From contig MKUL01000048.1 of the NCBI GenBank assembly GCA_001897795.1, positions 60,500-124,499 of the forward strand: a stretch of DNA of 64,000 nt. The letters run 5' to 3'. The position numbers and the translations under genes were made by a program. The DNA comes from Alphaproteobacteria bacterium 41-28 (GTDB lineage Bacteria; Pseudomonadota; Alphaproteobacteria; UBA9655). The notes under the pieces are model-generated. The model did no database searches, was not told the DNA's origin, and worked only from the letters and a program-made list of their open reading frames with translations. How positions within the stretch are numbered: the stretch's first letter is position 1; every line of letters starts with the position of its first letter. Positions 1-9,339 of the stretch are shown one piece after another.

Positions 1-1830
1 GCGCCAGTCTTTATATGGCAACGAAAAAGCCTACAGTCGTTGCCTTTGATGCGGGAAACCTTGATTCAGTCATTGAGACATTGAAAAACTCTTATCCAAA
101 TAGTCCGCTAATCATTGCTGGGGATGATGATGTGTGGAAAGAAAAAAATGTTGGGAGAATAGGAGCAGAGGAGGTAGCTCAAAAACATGGCTGTTCTGTT
201 GTGTTTCCAACATTTAACAACACAAAAACCAAGCCAACGGACTTTAATGACCTCCATGTGTTGGAGGGTCTTGAGGAGGTAAAAACACAAATCGATAAAG
301 CAAGCCAACCTCAGCAAACAGAGTGGCCTGAACCAACGCCTTTCAAGAGCATCAAAAAGGATCTCTCTCCTGTCATACCGCTCCCTCCAAAACTCATTCC
401 CGAGCCCTATCAAGATTGGCTGACGGATATTACAGAACGCATGCAGTGTCCCTTGGACTATGTCGCGGTTGCAGCCCTGATTGTCACGGCTCTTGATTGG
501 CGCAGGATGTCGCGTTCGTCCCAAGCGCCATGATTCTTGGTCCATTGTCCCCAACCTTTGGGGTGGGATTGTAGGGCGACCAAGTACATTGAAAAGCCCG
601 AGTCTGAAGGAAGTCATCAAGCCTTTAAAACTTCTGGAGGAAGAGGCTTACGTGGTTTTTGAAAAGGAAAACCAAGCTCATGAAATCGAGATGGAAAGCT
701 ATAGGGTTCAAAAAGAGGCTATTAAGAAAAGGATGGGAAAAGCTGCTGACCTCAGAAATACGCTCGACATTGGGCTTGCCAAGGAAGAGCTTAAAATACT
801 CAAAGAACCTCCACCTCCACTTTGGAAGAGATATTACACAAACGATACGACCATAGAAAAAATGCATGAGCTTCTTTCTCAAAATCCACGAGGCCTGTTA
901 TTATATCGGGATGAGCTTATGGGTTTATTGGCCACGTGGGATAAGATAGGTCATGAGGCAGACCGCTCGTTCTATTTAGAGGCTTGGAATGGAGATGATT
1001 CAAAGACAACTGACCGTATGGGGAGAGGAACGACACACACAAAGAATCTTTGCATCTCCATACTTGGAAGTACGCAGCCTGATAAAATGTTATCCTATTT
1101 TCACCAGACTTTATCTGGGTTCTGCAATGATGGACTCCTGCAGCGTTTTCAATTGTTGATCTATCCGGATGAGGTCAAAAACTGGACATTAATCGATAAG
1201 AAGCCAAACATCCTAGCTCAGAGAGAAGCCGCATCCATTATGAAGGGGCTTGCCACAATGAACTTCTGTGAGTGCGGAGCGATTCAGGAAGGGGACGAGA
1301 CACCTTACTTTTGTTTCACGGAGCAGGCTCAACATTTCTTTTACACTTGGGTAACGGATCTTGAGTGTGAAAAGCTTCGTGCTGAAGAAGAACCCATTTT
1401 CATTGATCATTTGGCTAAGTATCGCAAGCTTATGCCCTCACTTTCTCTGATCTTCCATCTCATCAATGTTGCAAGCGGAAAGGAACGCGGAGCTATCCCA
1501 CTTGATTGTGTAGAACGAGCAACTGCTTGGTGTGACTATTTGGAGATGCATGCGCGCCGGATTTATGAGATGGGTCTTAGCCCTGGATATCAGGCGGCAA
1601 GGAATCTTGCGAGACGGATCCAGGGGCGAGACTTAAATGATCCTTTCGATGTAAGAGATGTTTACCGGAAAGAATGGGCGTTTTTGAAAACCAGGGAAGA
1701 GGTTGAGGACGCCTGTGAGCTTCTTATAGATTTGGGCTGGCTGAGAGAGGGAATTCTTTCAGAGGGTCGAAAAACAAAAAGAACCTTCTTCGTGAACCCT
1801 AAAGTCCTTAAGAGAGGCAATCATGAATAA
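1..1830 (+). pseudogene. TOPRIM-DUF3987 primase/helicase-like protein, frameshifted, 5' end outside window
   Basis: The frame is open from the first base, so the gene starts left of the window. The first segment reads VVAFDAGNL and later IIAGDDDVWKEKNVG, a TOPRIM fold typical of plasmid and phage primases. It runs to about 490, where it must shift by one base: the frame giving AALIVTA is followed in the +1 frame by LIGAGCRVRPKRHDSW and the P-loop-like GRPSTLKSP of DUF3987. The second segment continues to the TAA at 1828-1830. The two halves together match the usual TOPRIM plus DUF3987 layout, so one inserted base (or two lost) near 489-495 broke the gene. Such proteins sit on plasmids, phages and integrative elements and are thought to act in their replication. 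A sequencing error cannot be excluded. Confidence 0.75.
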
Positions 1831-2509
1831 GTGGTTAAACCAATTTTTGGAAAAACCCGACATTTCCGACAAACCCGACAAATCTGACAGATTCGGCTCC
1901 AATATGAATATGTCGGATTTGTCGGATAGTTCCCGGAGCCTTTTAGAAGAAAATTTGGGAAATATGTCTAAAACAGAACCCGACATTTCCGACAGATTCG
2001 GTTCCAGTGTGAATATGTCGGGTTTGTCGGGTAGTTCTCAAGATGTTTTGGAAGAAAATTTGGGAAATATGTCTGAAACAGAACCCGACATTTCCGACAG
2101 ATTGGACTCCAATGTGAATATGTCGGGTTTGTCGGGTTGTCACCAGGGCCTTTTAGAGGAAAATTTGAGAAATAAGCCTGAAACGGAACCCGACATTTCC
2201 GACAGATTCGACTCAGAAAAGGATATGTCAGGTTTATCAGTTTTTTCTTATGGACTTTCCGAGAAAGTTTCTTTTTATCCTTTTGACAGAAATACCATCC
2301 TTCATAATTTTGAAGAACGAGTTGCCATCGCTGAAGTGGATGGTCACCAAAACTTCACACAAGCTCAACGAATTGCTTACCAAGATGTTTTTATTGCCGT
2401 TCTCAATACTCTCCCTTATGAAGAGAATTATGAAGACAATTGGCTGGACAAAAGGATAAAGGCAGCTAAAGAGTGGCTTACGATTCAGGGATTACAACAA
2501 CCAAAATAA
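1823..2509 (+). CDS. Repeat-built protein of unknown function downstream of DUF3987 gene
   Basis: The ATG at 1823 overlaps the DUF3987 stop by 8 bases and has a GAGAGG ribosome site, so the two are probably translationally coupled. The 228-residue product has no family I recognise. Its N-terminal two thirds (about residues 12-142) are four units of a 35-residue repeat rich in PDISD, MSGLSG and LLEENLGNM. The last 85 residues are non-repetitive and end in a charged region with DNWLDKRIKAAKEWL. No signal peptide or membrane segment is visible. The repeats come from a DNA array of CCCGACA/TGTCGGG motifs, so the coding pattern may follow from a DNA-level function. Its position beside a primase-like gene suggests a role in replication or maintenance of the element; this is inference. 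Confidence 0.6.
   Translation: MNKWLNQFLEKPDISDKPDKSDRFGSNMNMSDLSDSSRSLLEENLGNMSKTEPDISDRFGSSVNMSGLSGSSQDVLEENLGNMSETEPDISDRLDSNVNMSGLSGCHQGLLEENLRNKPETEPDISDRFDSEKDMSGLSVFSYGLSEKVSFYPFDRNTILHNFEERVAIAEVDGHQNFTQAQRIAYQDVFIAVLNTLPYEENYEDNWLDKRIKAAKEWLTIQGLQQPK
1855..2245 (+). repeat. 105-bp tandem repeat with internal inverted CCCGACA/TGTCGGG motifs
   Basis: The word CGACATTTCCGAC begins at 1858, 1981, 2086 and 2191, giving spacings of 123, 105 and 105 bp; the first unit carries an extra 18 bp. Each unit starts with CCCGACATTTCCGAC and about 40 bp later has ATGTCGGGTTTGTCGGG, nearly the reverse complement, so each unit can form a hairpin. All spacings are multiples of three, which keeps the reading frame. 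The fourth unit is diverged. The array could be a set of protein-binding iterons, a translated selfish repeat, or both. Confidence 0.85.
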
Positions 2510-2621
2510 TAAAAAATATGAAATTTAAAAGGCAATGATATCTTTAACTAATTGAAAAACATAAAAACAATTTTTAGAATTTTGCTTGCTTGGCTGAATA
2601 GAAAACATTAACCTGAATTTA

Positions 2622-2642
2622 GCTATTTCACTGTGAAATAGC
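2622..2642. promoter_or_regulatory. 21-bp perfect palindrome, candidate operator
   Basis: GCTATTTCAC and GTGAAATAGC are perfect 10-base arms around a single central T in the gap between the repeat ORF and the small gene at 2708. With no loop and no T-run it does not look like a terminator. It lies 65 bp upstream of the next start codon, a usual place for an operator. The rest of 2510-2621 is AT-rich and shows nothing else. Confidence 0.5.
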
Positions 2643-2707
2643 GCGGCGGGCAAATGCGTGAACACTTGACCACCGCTAACCACTACGACTGTCGAAGGAG
2701 AGCCGCA

Positions 2708-2896
2708 ATGGCTGCACTACATATAGCTCAGATCGAGTATTTATCTCAAGAATTAATTGATCACGTTGGAAATGCCCACAACCTTATTGGAAGGGGAGCG
2801 TTTGAACTGGATCGTGCACAGAAGACATTAAAAATGCTTGTAACGGTTCAAGAACAATGGATTCATGAGAGGGACTCTGATTTTGAGCGTCCTTAA
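2708..2896 (+). CDS. Small protein of unknown function (62 aa)
   Basis: I chose the ATG at 2708 because GGAG at 2697-2700 lies 7 bases upstream; an in-frame ATG at 2654 has no such site and would add 18 residues that read poorly. The product is short, soluble and mostly helical, with the pattern ELIDHVGNAHNLIGRGAFELDRAQKTL. I do not recognise a family. A palindrome at 2622-2642 and a terminator at 3005-3036 frame it as a single-gene unit within the mobile element. Confidence 0.45.
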   Translation: MAALHIAQIEYLSQELIDHVGNAHNLIGRGAFELDRAQKTLKMLVTVQEQWIHERDSDFERP

Positions 2897-3004
2897 GTTT
2901 TTTCTCAAGCACTTGATGTCTTTAGAACGCTTTATGGCTTATGCTTATAAGTGCGTGACAGAAAGGCCGTAATGGTGGTAAGAAAAGGCTTAAGAAAAAT
3001 TGTG

Positions 3005-3036
3005 GAGGGAGTCAAATAAGCTCCTTCCCTCTTTTT
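3005..3036 (+). terminator. Candidate rho-independent terminator
   Basis: GAGGGA (3005-3010) and TCCCTC (3026-3031) form a short stem with a 15-base loop, followed by a run of five T. It would end transcription from the small gene at 2708. The remainder of 2897-3173 holds only a candidate promoter near 3131. Confidence 0.5.
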
Positions 3037-3130
3037 ATGATGGTCTCAAGATAACTCTTTTGTTCATCAAGTGAAATATTAGAATAATGATTCCCTGTAC
3101 TAAAATGTTTTAAAGATAAAAGGCCTATGA

Positions 3131-3136
3131 TATAAT
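3131..3136 (+). promoter_or_regulatory. Candidate -10 box of the zeta-toxin pair
   Basis: TATAAT is a perfect -10 hexamer 38 bp upstream of the ATG at 3174. No good TTGACA lies at the expected -35 distance, so this is a tentative call. Confidence 0.35.
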
Positions 3137-3173
3137 TTTAGAAGAAGAAATAAGTTAGCTCTAAAGGACCAAC

Positions 3174-3407
3174 ATGTTGTCATTAAAAAGTTTACATACA
3201 ACCAGAATTAGCAAGTTTGGCCTTCTTGCTGAGAAACTAGGAAGGGAGGGTGTTCACCGGGCAATCGCTGAACACAAATCAGCTGGAAATCCTATCTATT
3301 TTACCAATCAAGATGGGCAAATCATTAAAGAACTGGCAGATGGAAGGCAATTCATCGTGGAAATCTTTTTAGATGGTACTGAGGAAGTTGGCAAGCGAAT
3401 CCTCTAA
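3174..3407 (+). CDS. Putative antitoxin partner of the zeta-like toxin (77 aa)
   Basis: This short ORF starts at an ATG with AAAGGA about 6 bases upstream and overlaps the following zeta-like gene by 35 bases in another frame. The sequence (LSLKSLHTTRISKFG, then NPIYFTNQDGQIIKEL and QFIVEIFLDGTEEVG) does not resemble the classical epsilon antitoxin as far as I can tell. A small protein just upstream of and overlapping a zeta-type kinase gene is the standard toxin-antitoxin layout, so an antitoxin or toxin-regulating role is a reasonable inference from context only. Confidence 0.55.
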   Translation: MLSLKSLHTTRISKFGLLAEKLGREGVHRAIAEHKSAGNPIYFTNQDGQIIKELADGRQFIVEIFLDGTEEVGKRIL

Positions 3408-3981
3408 AGAAGATTTCCCATGGTTATGGTTTATTGCTGGCCCTAATGGTTCTGGGAAATCAACGTGGGTGAATTCTTTAGCTCGTACGAAACTCCTTGG
3501 TTCTACACCTATACTTAATCCTGATCTAATTTCTTCAGAGGCCCAAGTACTTACAGATTTTGTTGATGCAGGGCGCAAAACCCTCTTAGCCATGAATTCT
3601 TACATAGCCACAAAGAAAGACTTTGCTATAGAAACTACCCTTTCGGGAAGAAATTACCTGGTCAAAGCTCAACTTCTTAGAAAGAAAGGTTGGAGGATAG
3701 GATGCATATACATAGGGTTAAGCAGCATAAAGCAATCTATTGCACGAGTAGAAGAGCGACACCGCAAGGGAGGACATACCGTTCCAATAAAAGACATTGT
3801 GAGACGTTATCCTCGTTCACTAAAAAACCTTACTTTAATGATCACCCTTTGTGACTACCTGGCTGTTTTTGATAATTCTTTTGAATTAGAGCTCTTATTA
3901 GAAGCGGATAAAGAAGGTATTTACATTAGAAAACAATTAATTCCTCAATGGCTAAAACAGGTTTTAAGCCAGAGCTTATAA
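3373..3981 (+). CDS. Zeta-toxin-like P-loop kinase
   Basis: The 202-residue protein has a Walker A loop GPNGSGKST at residues 23-31, NPDLIS at 49-54, ETTLSG at 87-92 and the block RVEERHRKGGHTVP followed by RRYPRS at about 125-149. These occur in the same order in zeta toxins, which phosphorylate UDP-N-acetylglucosamine and so poison cell-wall synthesis, and in related zeta-like ATPases. All key motifs look intact, unlike several other toxins in this window. It overlaps the upstream putative antitoxin gene by 35 bases, which implies coupled translation. Its likely job is element maintenance by post-segregational killing. Some relatives act on other substrates, so the target is not certain. 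Confidence 0.8.
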   Translation: MVLRKLASESSKEDFPWLWFIAGPNGSGKSTWVNSLARTKLLGSTPILNPDLISSEAQVLTDFVDAGRKTLLAMNSYIATKKDFAIETTLSGRNYLVKAQLLRKKGWRIGCIYIGLSSIKQSIARVEERHRKGGHTVPIKDIVRRYPRSLKNLTLMITLCDYLAVFDNSFELELLLEADKEGIYIRKQLIPQWLKQVLSQSL

Positions 3982-4067
3982 GAAGACATGTATGCTTAGT
4001 ATGCTCCTTAAGATCGTAATAAAGTGACAAATTTACATTATTTTACAAAGTGATAGAGGCAGCGTTC

Positions 4068-4094
4068 AATTCACTACGCGCTGTGTAGTGAATT
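4068..4094. terminator. Hairpin between convergent zeta and traD-like genes
   Basis: AATTCACTAC and GTAGTGAATT are perfect 10-base arms around GCGCTGT. The hairpin sits in the gap between two convergent genes (stops at 3981 and 4125) and could act as a bidirectional terminator, although neither side has a strong T-run. Confidence 0.4.
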
Positions 4095-4124
4095 TAATGG
4101 ATATCCTTATAAGCATTATTTGAT

Positions 4125-4397
4125 TTAGGTAACTTTTTTCCTCAACTCTGCTAATCCGTGCCTTGCCCACAGGCTGAGCACATCCTCAGATCGGGCCATT
4201 TTCTCCAATACGAGGAAACCTTTAAACAAAGCTGCAGCTGGCTCTTTCATTTGTGGAGATTTTTGAAGGTCTTCTCCTAAAATGATGCCAAAGGTTTCGA
4301 GAAGTCCGGATTTAGCTGCGAGAGAGCCAATTTGAATTAGAGAGCGAGTCCTGGCTTTTCTAGCTGTACGAGAGGTAAGTTCAAATTTGTGCATCAT
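4125..4397 (-). CDS. traD: TraD-like conjugal transfer protein (Ti type)
   Basis: The core RTARKARTRSLIQIGSLAAKSGLLE matches the short TraD family of Ti-type conjugation systems, where RKxRTRxLIQLGGLxxKAGL is conserved. I chose the ATG at 4397, 16 bases past the stop of the upstream traC-like gene, with GAAGAAAAG as a weak ribosome site; this gives 90 residues. The frame is open further upstream and the stretch NLKRLKQHITRAEEKRYR also looks like coding sequence, so the true start may be earlier, overlapping traC. TraD here is the small accessory transfer protein near oriT, not the large coupling ATPase. It lies beside traA, as in Ti-type DTR gene sets. Confidence 0.6.
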   Translation of the reverse strand: MMHKFELTSRTARKARTRSLIQIGSLAAKSGLLETFGIILGEDLQKSPQMKEPAAALFKGFLVLEKMARSEDVLSLWARHGLAELRKKVT

Positions 4398-4413
4398 CCG
4401 ATATCGCTTTTCT

Positions 4414-4701
4414 TCAGCTCTCGTAATGTGTTGCTTCAGTCGTTTGAGGTTTTTTGCAATTACTGTTAGGGGATTCGTTCCGAAAGGAAGGAACACGCTG
4501 TTCCCACTCTTGTTGTTGAAGGGCAGAAGCCGTCTCATTGGTTTTGATGAGGATATCCAACACAAGAGCAGGGCAAAAACCGCCTTTAAAAATCTTTTCA
4601 ACCTCCTTATAAAAGAGAAGTGCTTGCTGCGTGTAGAGTTTGTCTCGTTTCTCTTTAAGCCTTTTGATTTGTTTTTCGAGGGTTATCAGTTTATCCGTCA
4701 T
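4414..4701 (-). CDS. traC: TraC-like accessory conjugal transfer protein
   Basis: The 95-residue product opens with a basic coiled coil (MTDKLITLEKQIKRLKEKRDKL) followed by FPALVLDIL-like sequence and a polar C-terminus, the pattern of small TraC proteins encoded divergently from traA in Ti-type systems. The start ATG at 4701 has GGAACCC upstream. It runs ahead of the traD-like gene on the same strand. TraC-family proteins help the relaxase at oriT. The similarity is of general pattern and context, so the exact family is less sure than for the neighbour. Confidence 0.5.
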   Translation of the reverse strand: MTDKLITLEKQIKRLKEKRDKLYTQQALLFYKEVEKIFKGGFCPALVLDILIKTNETASALQQQEWEQRVPSFRNESPNSNCKKPQTTEATHYES

Positions 4702-4822
4702 ACGGGTTCCTTCTTTATTTTTGTGAATGACTTATATTAGCAAGTTTGTTATTATAAATCAACATAATTCATTGAAATAACTAAGTATATTTCCATATAA
4801 GCATGAATAATTTTGTATATCA

Positions 4823-4927
4823 TTATCGACTTTTTGTCGATAGGGCTGTCTTAGTGAACTTTTTTAAAAGTTTGCTAAGCGCGCTTATACATTCCTTTTT
4901 TTGGAATGGCGCTTCGGTGCAAGCACC
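4823..4927. other. Candidate origin of transfer (oriT)
   Basis: This lies in the divergent gap between traC/traD and traA, the usual place of oriT in Ti-type plasmids. It holds a stem TATCGAC/GTCGATA (4823-4841), the 12-bp perfect palindrome TAAGCGCGCTTA (4876-4887), a stem CATTCC/GGAATG (about 4890-4908) and GGTGC/GCACC (about 4916-4927). The palindrome resembles the TAAGTGCGCCCT nick region of the RSF1010/Ti oriT class. Promoters for both transcripts must also lie here. Confidence 0.5.
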
Positions 4928-4960
4928 TCGGACCATGTTTGTGTAAAGAGAGGGAAGCGA

Positions 4961-7900
4961 GTGGCACTTTATCACTTCAGCGCAAAAGTTCTTTCTCGAA
5001 GTGGCCGAAATACGGTTCGAGCCCTTGCTTATCGTGCTGGGTGTGAGCTGTATGATTCGCGAACGGGTGAGACCTTCAATTACAAAGATAAGCCTGTCCA
5101 ACATGTCGAACTTGTTATTCCTCAAGATGCTCCTTCTTGGGCTCTTGAAATTCAACAGTTGATAGCTGAAGATCGCCCAAAAGGCGTTCAAGCTTTTTCT
5201 GATAGGGTGGAAGCTGCTGAAAAGAGAATTGATGCCCAAGTATGGCGAGAATTTGAATTTGCCCTTCACCGAGAACTCACAGATGAGCAGAACATCGCTC
5301 TTGCACGGGAATTTGTTGAGGATCAAATCTGCCAACATGGGATGGCTGCTCAACTGAACTTTCATTTCGATGTGGATGAGAAAACTGGAGAAGCAAAACC
5401 CCATTGTCATGCTTTAGTGACCACTCGTCGATTGGAAGAGAATGGCTTAAGCTCTCAAAAAGAAAGAAACTGGAATAAACGCGACTTTCTTTGCGAGCTT
5501 CGAGCTAAATGGGAAGAGTACTCGAACTTTCATTTAAAACTCCATAGTTACGACATCCAAATTGACCATCGTTCTCATAAGGAACGCGGGATTGAAATGG
5601 AGCCTCAGCCTAAACTTGGAAGAGGGGTTAGAGAACAAGAAAAAAGACTTCAACGCCTTGAAGGAGGAGAAAAACTTTCTCCCATCACAGACAAGGCCAA
5701 AGCGTTCCATGATGTCCAACTCCGGAACCTGTACCGTATCCTACGAAATCCTGAGGTCGTTTTTGACATTGTTACCAAGCATCATGCGACCTTCATGTGG
5801 GAAGATGTGCAAAAAGTTTTGCATCGATATGTAGATGATGGGGAGCTTTTTAAAAGGTTGGATGTACGTTTGCAGAATTCAAATGAACTTCTCCTTTTGA
5901 GAATGAATGGAGATCAAGAGGGGTCCATCTATACAACCCACAGCATCCTCAAGGCCGAAAAGGACCTTGTAGCAGCAGCGGAAGGACTTGTGGACCGTAA
6001 AACTCATGCTGTTTCTAATTCTTCTTTAGAAAATGGCTTAAGTCACATTCAAGAAAAGTTGAAGGAGAAAGAAGTTCGTTTAAGTGAGGGACAGGAATGT
6101 GCTATTCGTCACCTGATCGCCCCTGGTCAGCTCAAGTGCATTGTAGGGTATGCAGGAGCAGGAAAAACAACAGCCTTGGAGGCTTGTCGAGAAATCTGGG
6201 AAGCAGAAGGGTATAGGGTCTATGGTTTAGCTCCTACGGGAAGAGCGGCTCAGAATCTTGAGGGAAGCGGCATTTCCTCTCAAACTCTTCATAAATTTTT
6301 GAAGTCTTTCAATGAAGGAAGGTGCCAATACAATTCAAAGAGTATTCTTGTTTTAGATGAAGCCGGTATGGTGAATGTAGAGCGGTTTAAGTCATTTTTA
6401 GGAGCTGTTAAAACTTTAGGAGTCAAAGCTGTAATTGTAGGGGATGCAGCTCAATTGCAGCCTGTTGAAGCTGGTCCTGCCTTTCGGCTTGTGACAGAGC
6501 GAGTCGGTGCATCCTGCCTTGAAGAAGTTCTAAGACAAAAGGAAGGCTGGCAAAGGGAAACAACAGTTTTGTTTGGAAAGCAAGAATCTGCAAAAGCAAT
6601 TCAAACTTATCAAGCGAAAGGACATATTCATTTAATTGAAGAAAAGCTGCCTGAGGGAGATAGAGCTGAAGATGTTGTGAAATGCTATGAGATTTCTGCA
6701 CGAACATCTGGTCTTATCTTTAGGGAGATTATGAAAGATGTCCAAGGGGGAAATGTCAAAGATCATGAAGATTATAAAGAGTTTTTAAGGTGGAGAGGCA
6801 TTCAAAAAGAAGCTGGCAAAGAAATCCTGTCTAAGCCTGATGCTTATAGGCCTTTCTTAGAAGAGAGGCGTCTTGATCCTTTAGAAATGGCAAGGCTCTT
6901 TGCCAATAGAGAGCAAAACAAGGCAGCTCAATATAAGGAAGCGTGGGATCTTTTGAAATCTAAAAAACTTGATCATCTTATAGGGGTAGAACGCGCTCCT
7001 GGCGAAGGGATTGAGGTTCGAAGTGCTGCTAAAGACGCTCTTATTAAAGATTGGCAAAAGACTTATCAAGCCAACCCTGAAGGCAAGAGCCTTCTTATAA
7101 TGGCCTACAGTAATCGTGACGTACGCGATCTTAACACTTCGGCAAGAGAATACCTAAAAGCCTCAGGGGACATTGAAAAGAAGGAGTTTACGTATACGAT
7201 CATCCGAGAGGTTGAAGATGATTTTGGGCGCAAGAAAAAATTTAGGGAAGAACGGAGTTTTGCAAAGGGAGATCGACTTGTATTTACCCAAAACAGAAAA
7301 AGTTTAGGCGTCAATAATAGCTCTATTGGAAAGATCCTATCTTTAGATAAGAACATGATAGAGGTAGGCCTAGATGAAGGAAAGATAGTTAGGTTCTCTC
7401 CCAATCTTTATTCCTACTTTGATCAAGGGTGGGCTATCACTATTCATAAATCCCAAGGAACAACAGTGGATAAGAGCTTTCTCTTGGCTTCTCATGAAAT
7501 GAACCAAAATCTCACCTATGTGGCTATGACTCGACATCGCGAAGATGTGCAGATTTATGGAAGCCGTTGTGATTTCTGGCGAGAGGAAAAGGTTGCTGAC
7601 ATTCTTTCCAAATCGGGTGAGAAGCTAAGTGCCGCAGACTACCTCGATGCACATTCTCTTGCTCAACTCATGCGCGAAGAAGACCATCTGCTTTCAAAGG
7701 TCCTTACTCGCCTTTCTGATGAGCTACACGCTATGGGGGCAGTTTCTAAACAAGCCTTTAAGAATGTCGCAGATCATTTCTTAGGGCGTACTCCAGAGAA
7801 GGATATTCTTCTTAAACCTGAAGTTGTTCGTGAAGAAGATCGGGCACATAACATTCTTCAAAAAACTCCCCTTGTAAAAGATAGTGGATCAGAGGCCCTT

Positions 7901-8566
7901 CAATGTATCTACAAGGATATGTCTCATCCTGCTTTTAATAACGCAGATTTTATCAAAAAGGTCTTTCATGAAGGCGTAAAACTGTATGGAGAAGACGCAT
8001 CTATCCGCTATTAGCAAGAAAAACGTGAGCCTTATATGAAGCTTTATGAGCAAAAACTTGGCGCTGTGGATCAGAAACTTCAATCCCCCTATTTGAGCTA
8101 TCTATCTGACAAGTCCAGAGATCTGGCTCAAAAGGCAGCCCGTGAGGACCCTGATAAGGCTTTAAAGTTCTTAAAAGATCTCCAGGTATCAAAACAAGCA
8201 GAACAGGAAGCCAAAGAAAGAGAGAGACAAGCAGCTCAAGAAAAGCTAAAAGCCAGAGAATCTTTCTCGTCCTCCCATACTCTCGAGAGTGATAGAATTG
8301 ACATAAGAGATAACTATCAAGAGGCCTTCTCTGGCTATACCCGGTTTAAGGAGCTAAAGTATGAGCTTGATCGTTCTCCTGATCATCCTGATTTTCAAAA
8401 AGAGCTACGTGAGCTTGGAAAATCCATTTACAAAAACAAGGAGGCCTTTGAGCACATCAAGACCTTAGGCCCTGACATCAGTCAGGAGATTCAAAAAGTC
8501 GCTCAGCAAAAGAAAATGTCTTTGGAGCGAGAACTTGATCGGGGCCGGGGAGGATTTTCTTTATAA
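4961..8566 (+). pseudogene. traA: TraA relaxase-helicase interrupted by an in-frame amber codon
   Basis: I start at GTG 4961 because the family begins with a residue or two before AxYHxS; here VALYHFSAKVLSRSGRN follows an AGAGGGAA ribosome site. The N-terminal MobA/MobL relaxase domain has YRAG and a HFDVD...HCH metal-binding triad (residues 135-150). A RecD-type helicase follows: Walker A GYAGAGKTT (396-404), LDEAGM (465-470), GDAAQLQPV, and a UvrD-type C-terminal motif with HKSQGTT and VAMTRH. Codon 1018 (8012-8014) is TAG, after which the same frame stays open for 184 more codons of charged coiled coil to 8566. The enzyme nicks oriT and unwinds the transferred strand. The truncated product keeps both catalytic domains and could still work. 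The downstream ATG at 8036 might give a separate C-terminal piece. Confidence 0.85.
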
Positions 8567-8625
8567 GCCCCTGACAAACTCATTTGAGAGGGATCATCCT
8601 AACACCCTTGGTCTTGAAATTATTT

Positions 8626-9240
8626 TTATTTTTTCTTGTTCTGCCTTTGATTTTTAGCTTGGTTGTCAGCCTTTTGTTTTGCAGTAGCTTCTTCGGTTTT
8701 CTTTCTTTTGAAGTCCTCTTCTGTATACCGTTGGAGGTTAGATTCACAAAGGTGCCGAGCGCTTTTTTCTTCTGTGATCATATAAAGAGTAAAAAAAATA
8801 GAAATGGCTGTCCCTGTGAAGACACAAGCTATAAACAAAAGAAAAAAAGGTTTTGTCCAAAGGCCTGTGTATTGTAGCATCATACTTTTCCAGGAGTTTA
8901 AGGTGCTATCTCCTTGGAATTTGAGACGCTCCATGTCTTTTTCTGTTCTTTTTAAAACAGGAGAGAACATCTGCTCAAAGCTGGATTTAACCTGTGAACT
9001 TGTCTCAGAAAAATGTTCGGCAAAGAGAGCAGCTATTTTCTTGTCTATCGTTTCAGTGACTTTTTGTTCAAGGTTTTGCCTGAAGTTTATAAGGGTTTTA
9101 CTGATTTCTTCAGAAAAATCTTTTTTGTTTCTGGAAATTTCGTTGTTGATTTCGACATGAAGATCTTTAAGAGCTTTCTCAAGGGCATCTTTGGCGAGTT
9201 GTTTTTCTAAGGTTTCAAAATTAGATTTGTCTGTGAGCAT
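8626..9240 (-). CDS. Membrane-anchored coiled-coil protein of unknown function
   Basis: The start is taken at ATG 9240 (MLTDKSNFETLEKQ), which has AAAGGA 6-7 bases upstream; a longer frame to 9312 lacks this. The 204-residue protein has a long amphipathic helical region with ETIDKKIAALFAEHF, one hydrophobic segment at about residues 132-155 (WTKPFFLLFIACVFTGTAI) and a basic lysine- and glutamine-rich tail. It converges on traA (60-bp gap) and may belong to the transfer region, but I do not recognise the family. The hydrophobic segment and flanking charges suggest a single-pass inner membrane protein with cytoplasmic tails. Confidence 0.6.
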   Translation of the reverse strand: MLTDKSNFETLEKQLAKDALEKALKDLHVEINNEISRNKKDFSEEISKTLINFRQNLEQKVTETIDKKIAALFAEHFSETSSQVKSSFEQMFSPVLKRTEKDMERLKFQGDSTLNSWKSMMLQYTGLWTKPFFLLFIACVFTGTAISIFFTLYMITEEKSARHLCESNLQRYTEEDFKRKKTEEATAKQKADNQAKNQRQNKKK

Positions 9241-9339
9241 GTTTTTTCCTTTTTTTGAATTGATTTTTTGAAGCAGGAATACCTCTTTTTTATATGTAAT
9301 CACAAAACTCACTCAAGACATCAGGTTCCCACCCAAGAA

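Noticed and set aside
1855..2245. CRISPR array.
   Set aside because: Repeats are direct 105-bp units with diverged copies and no short repeat-spacer pattern; no cas genes are present.
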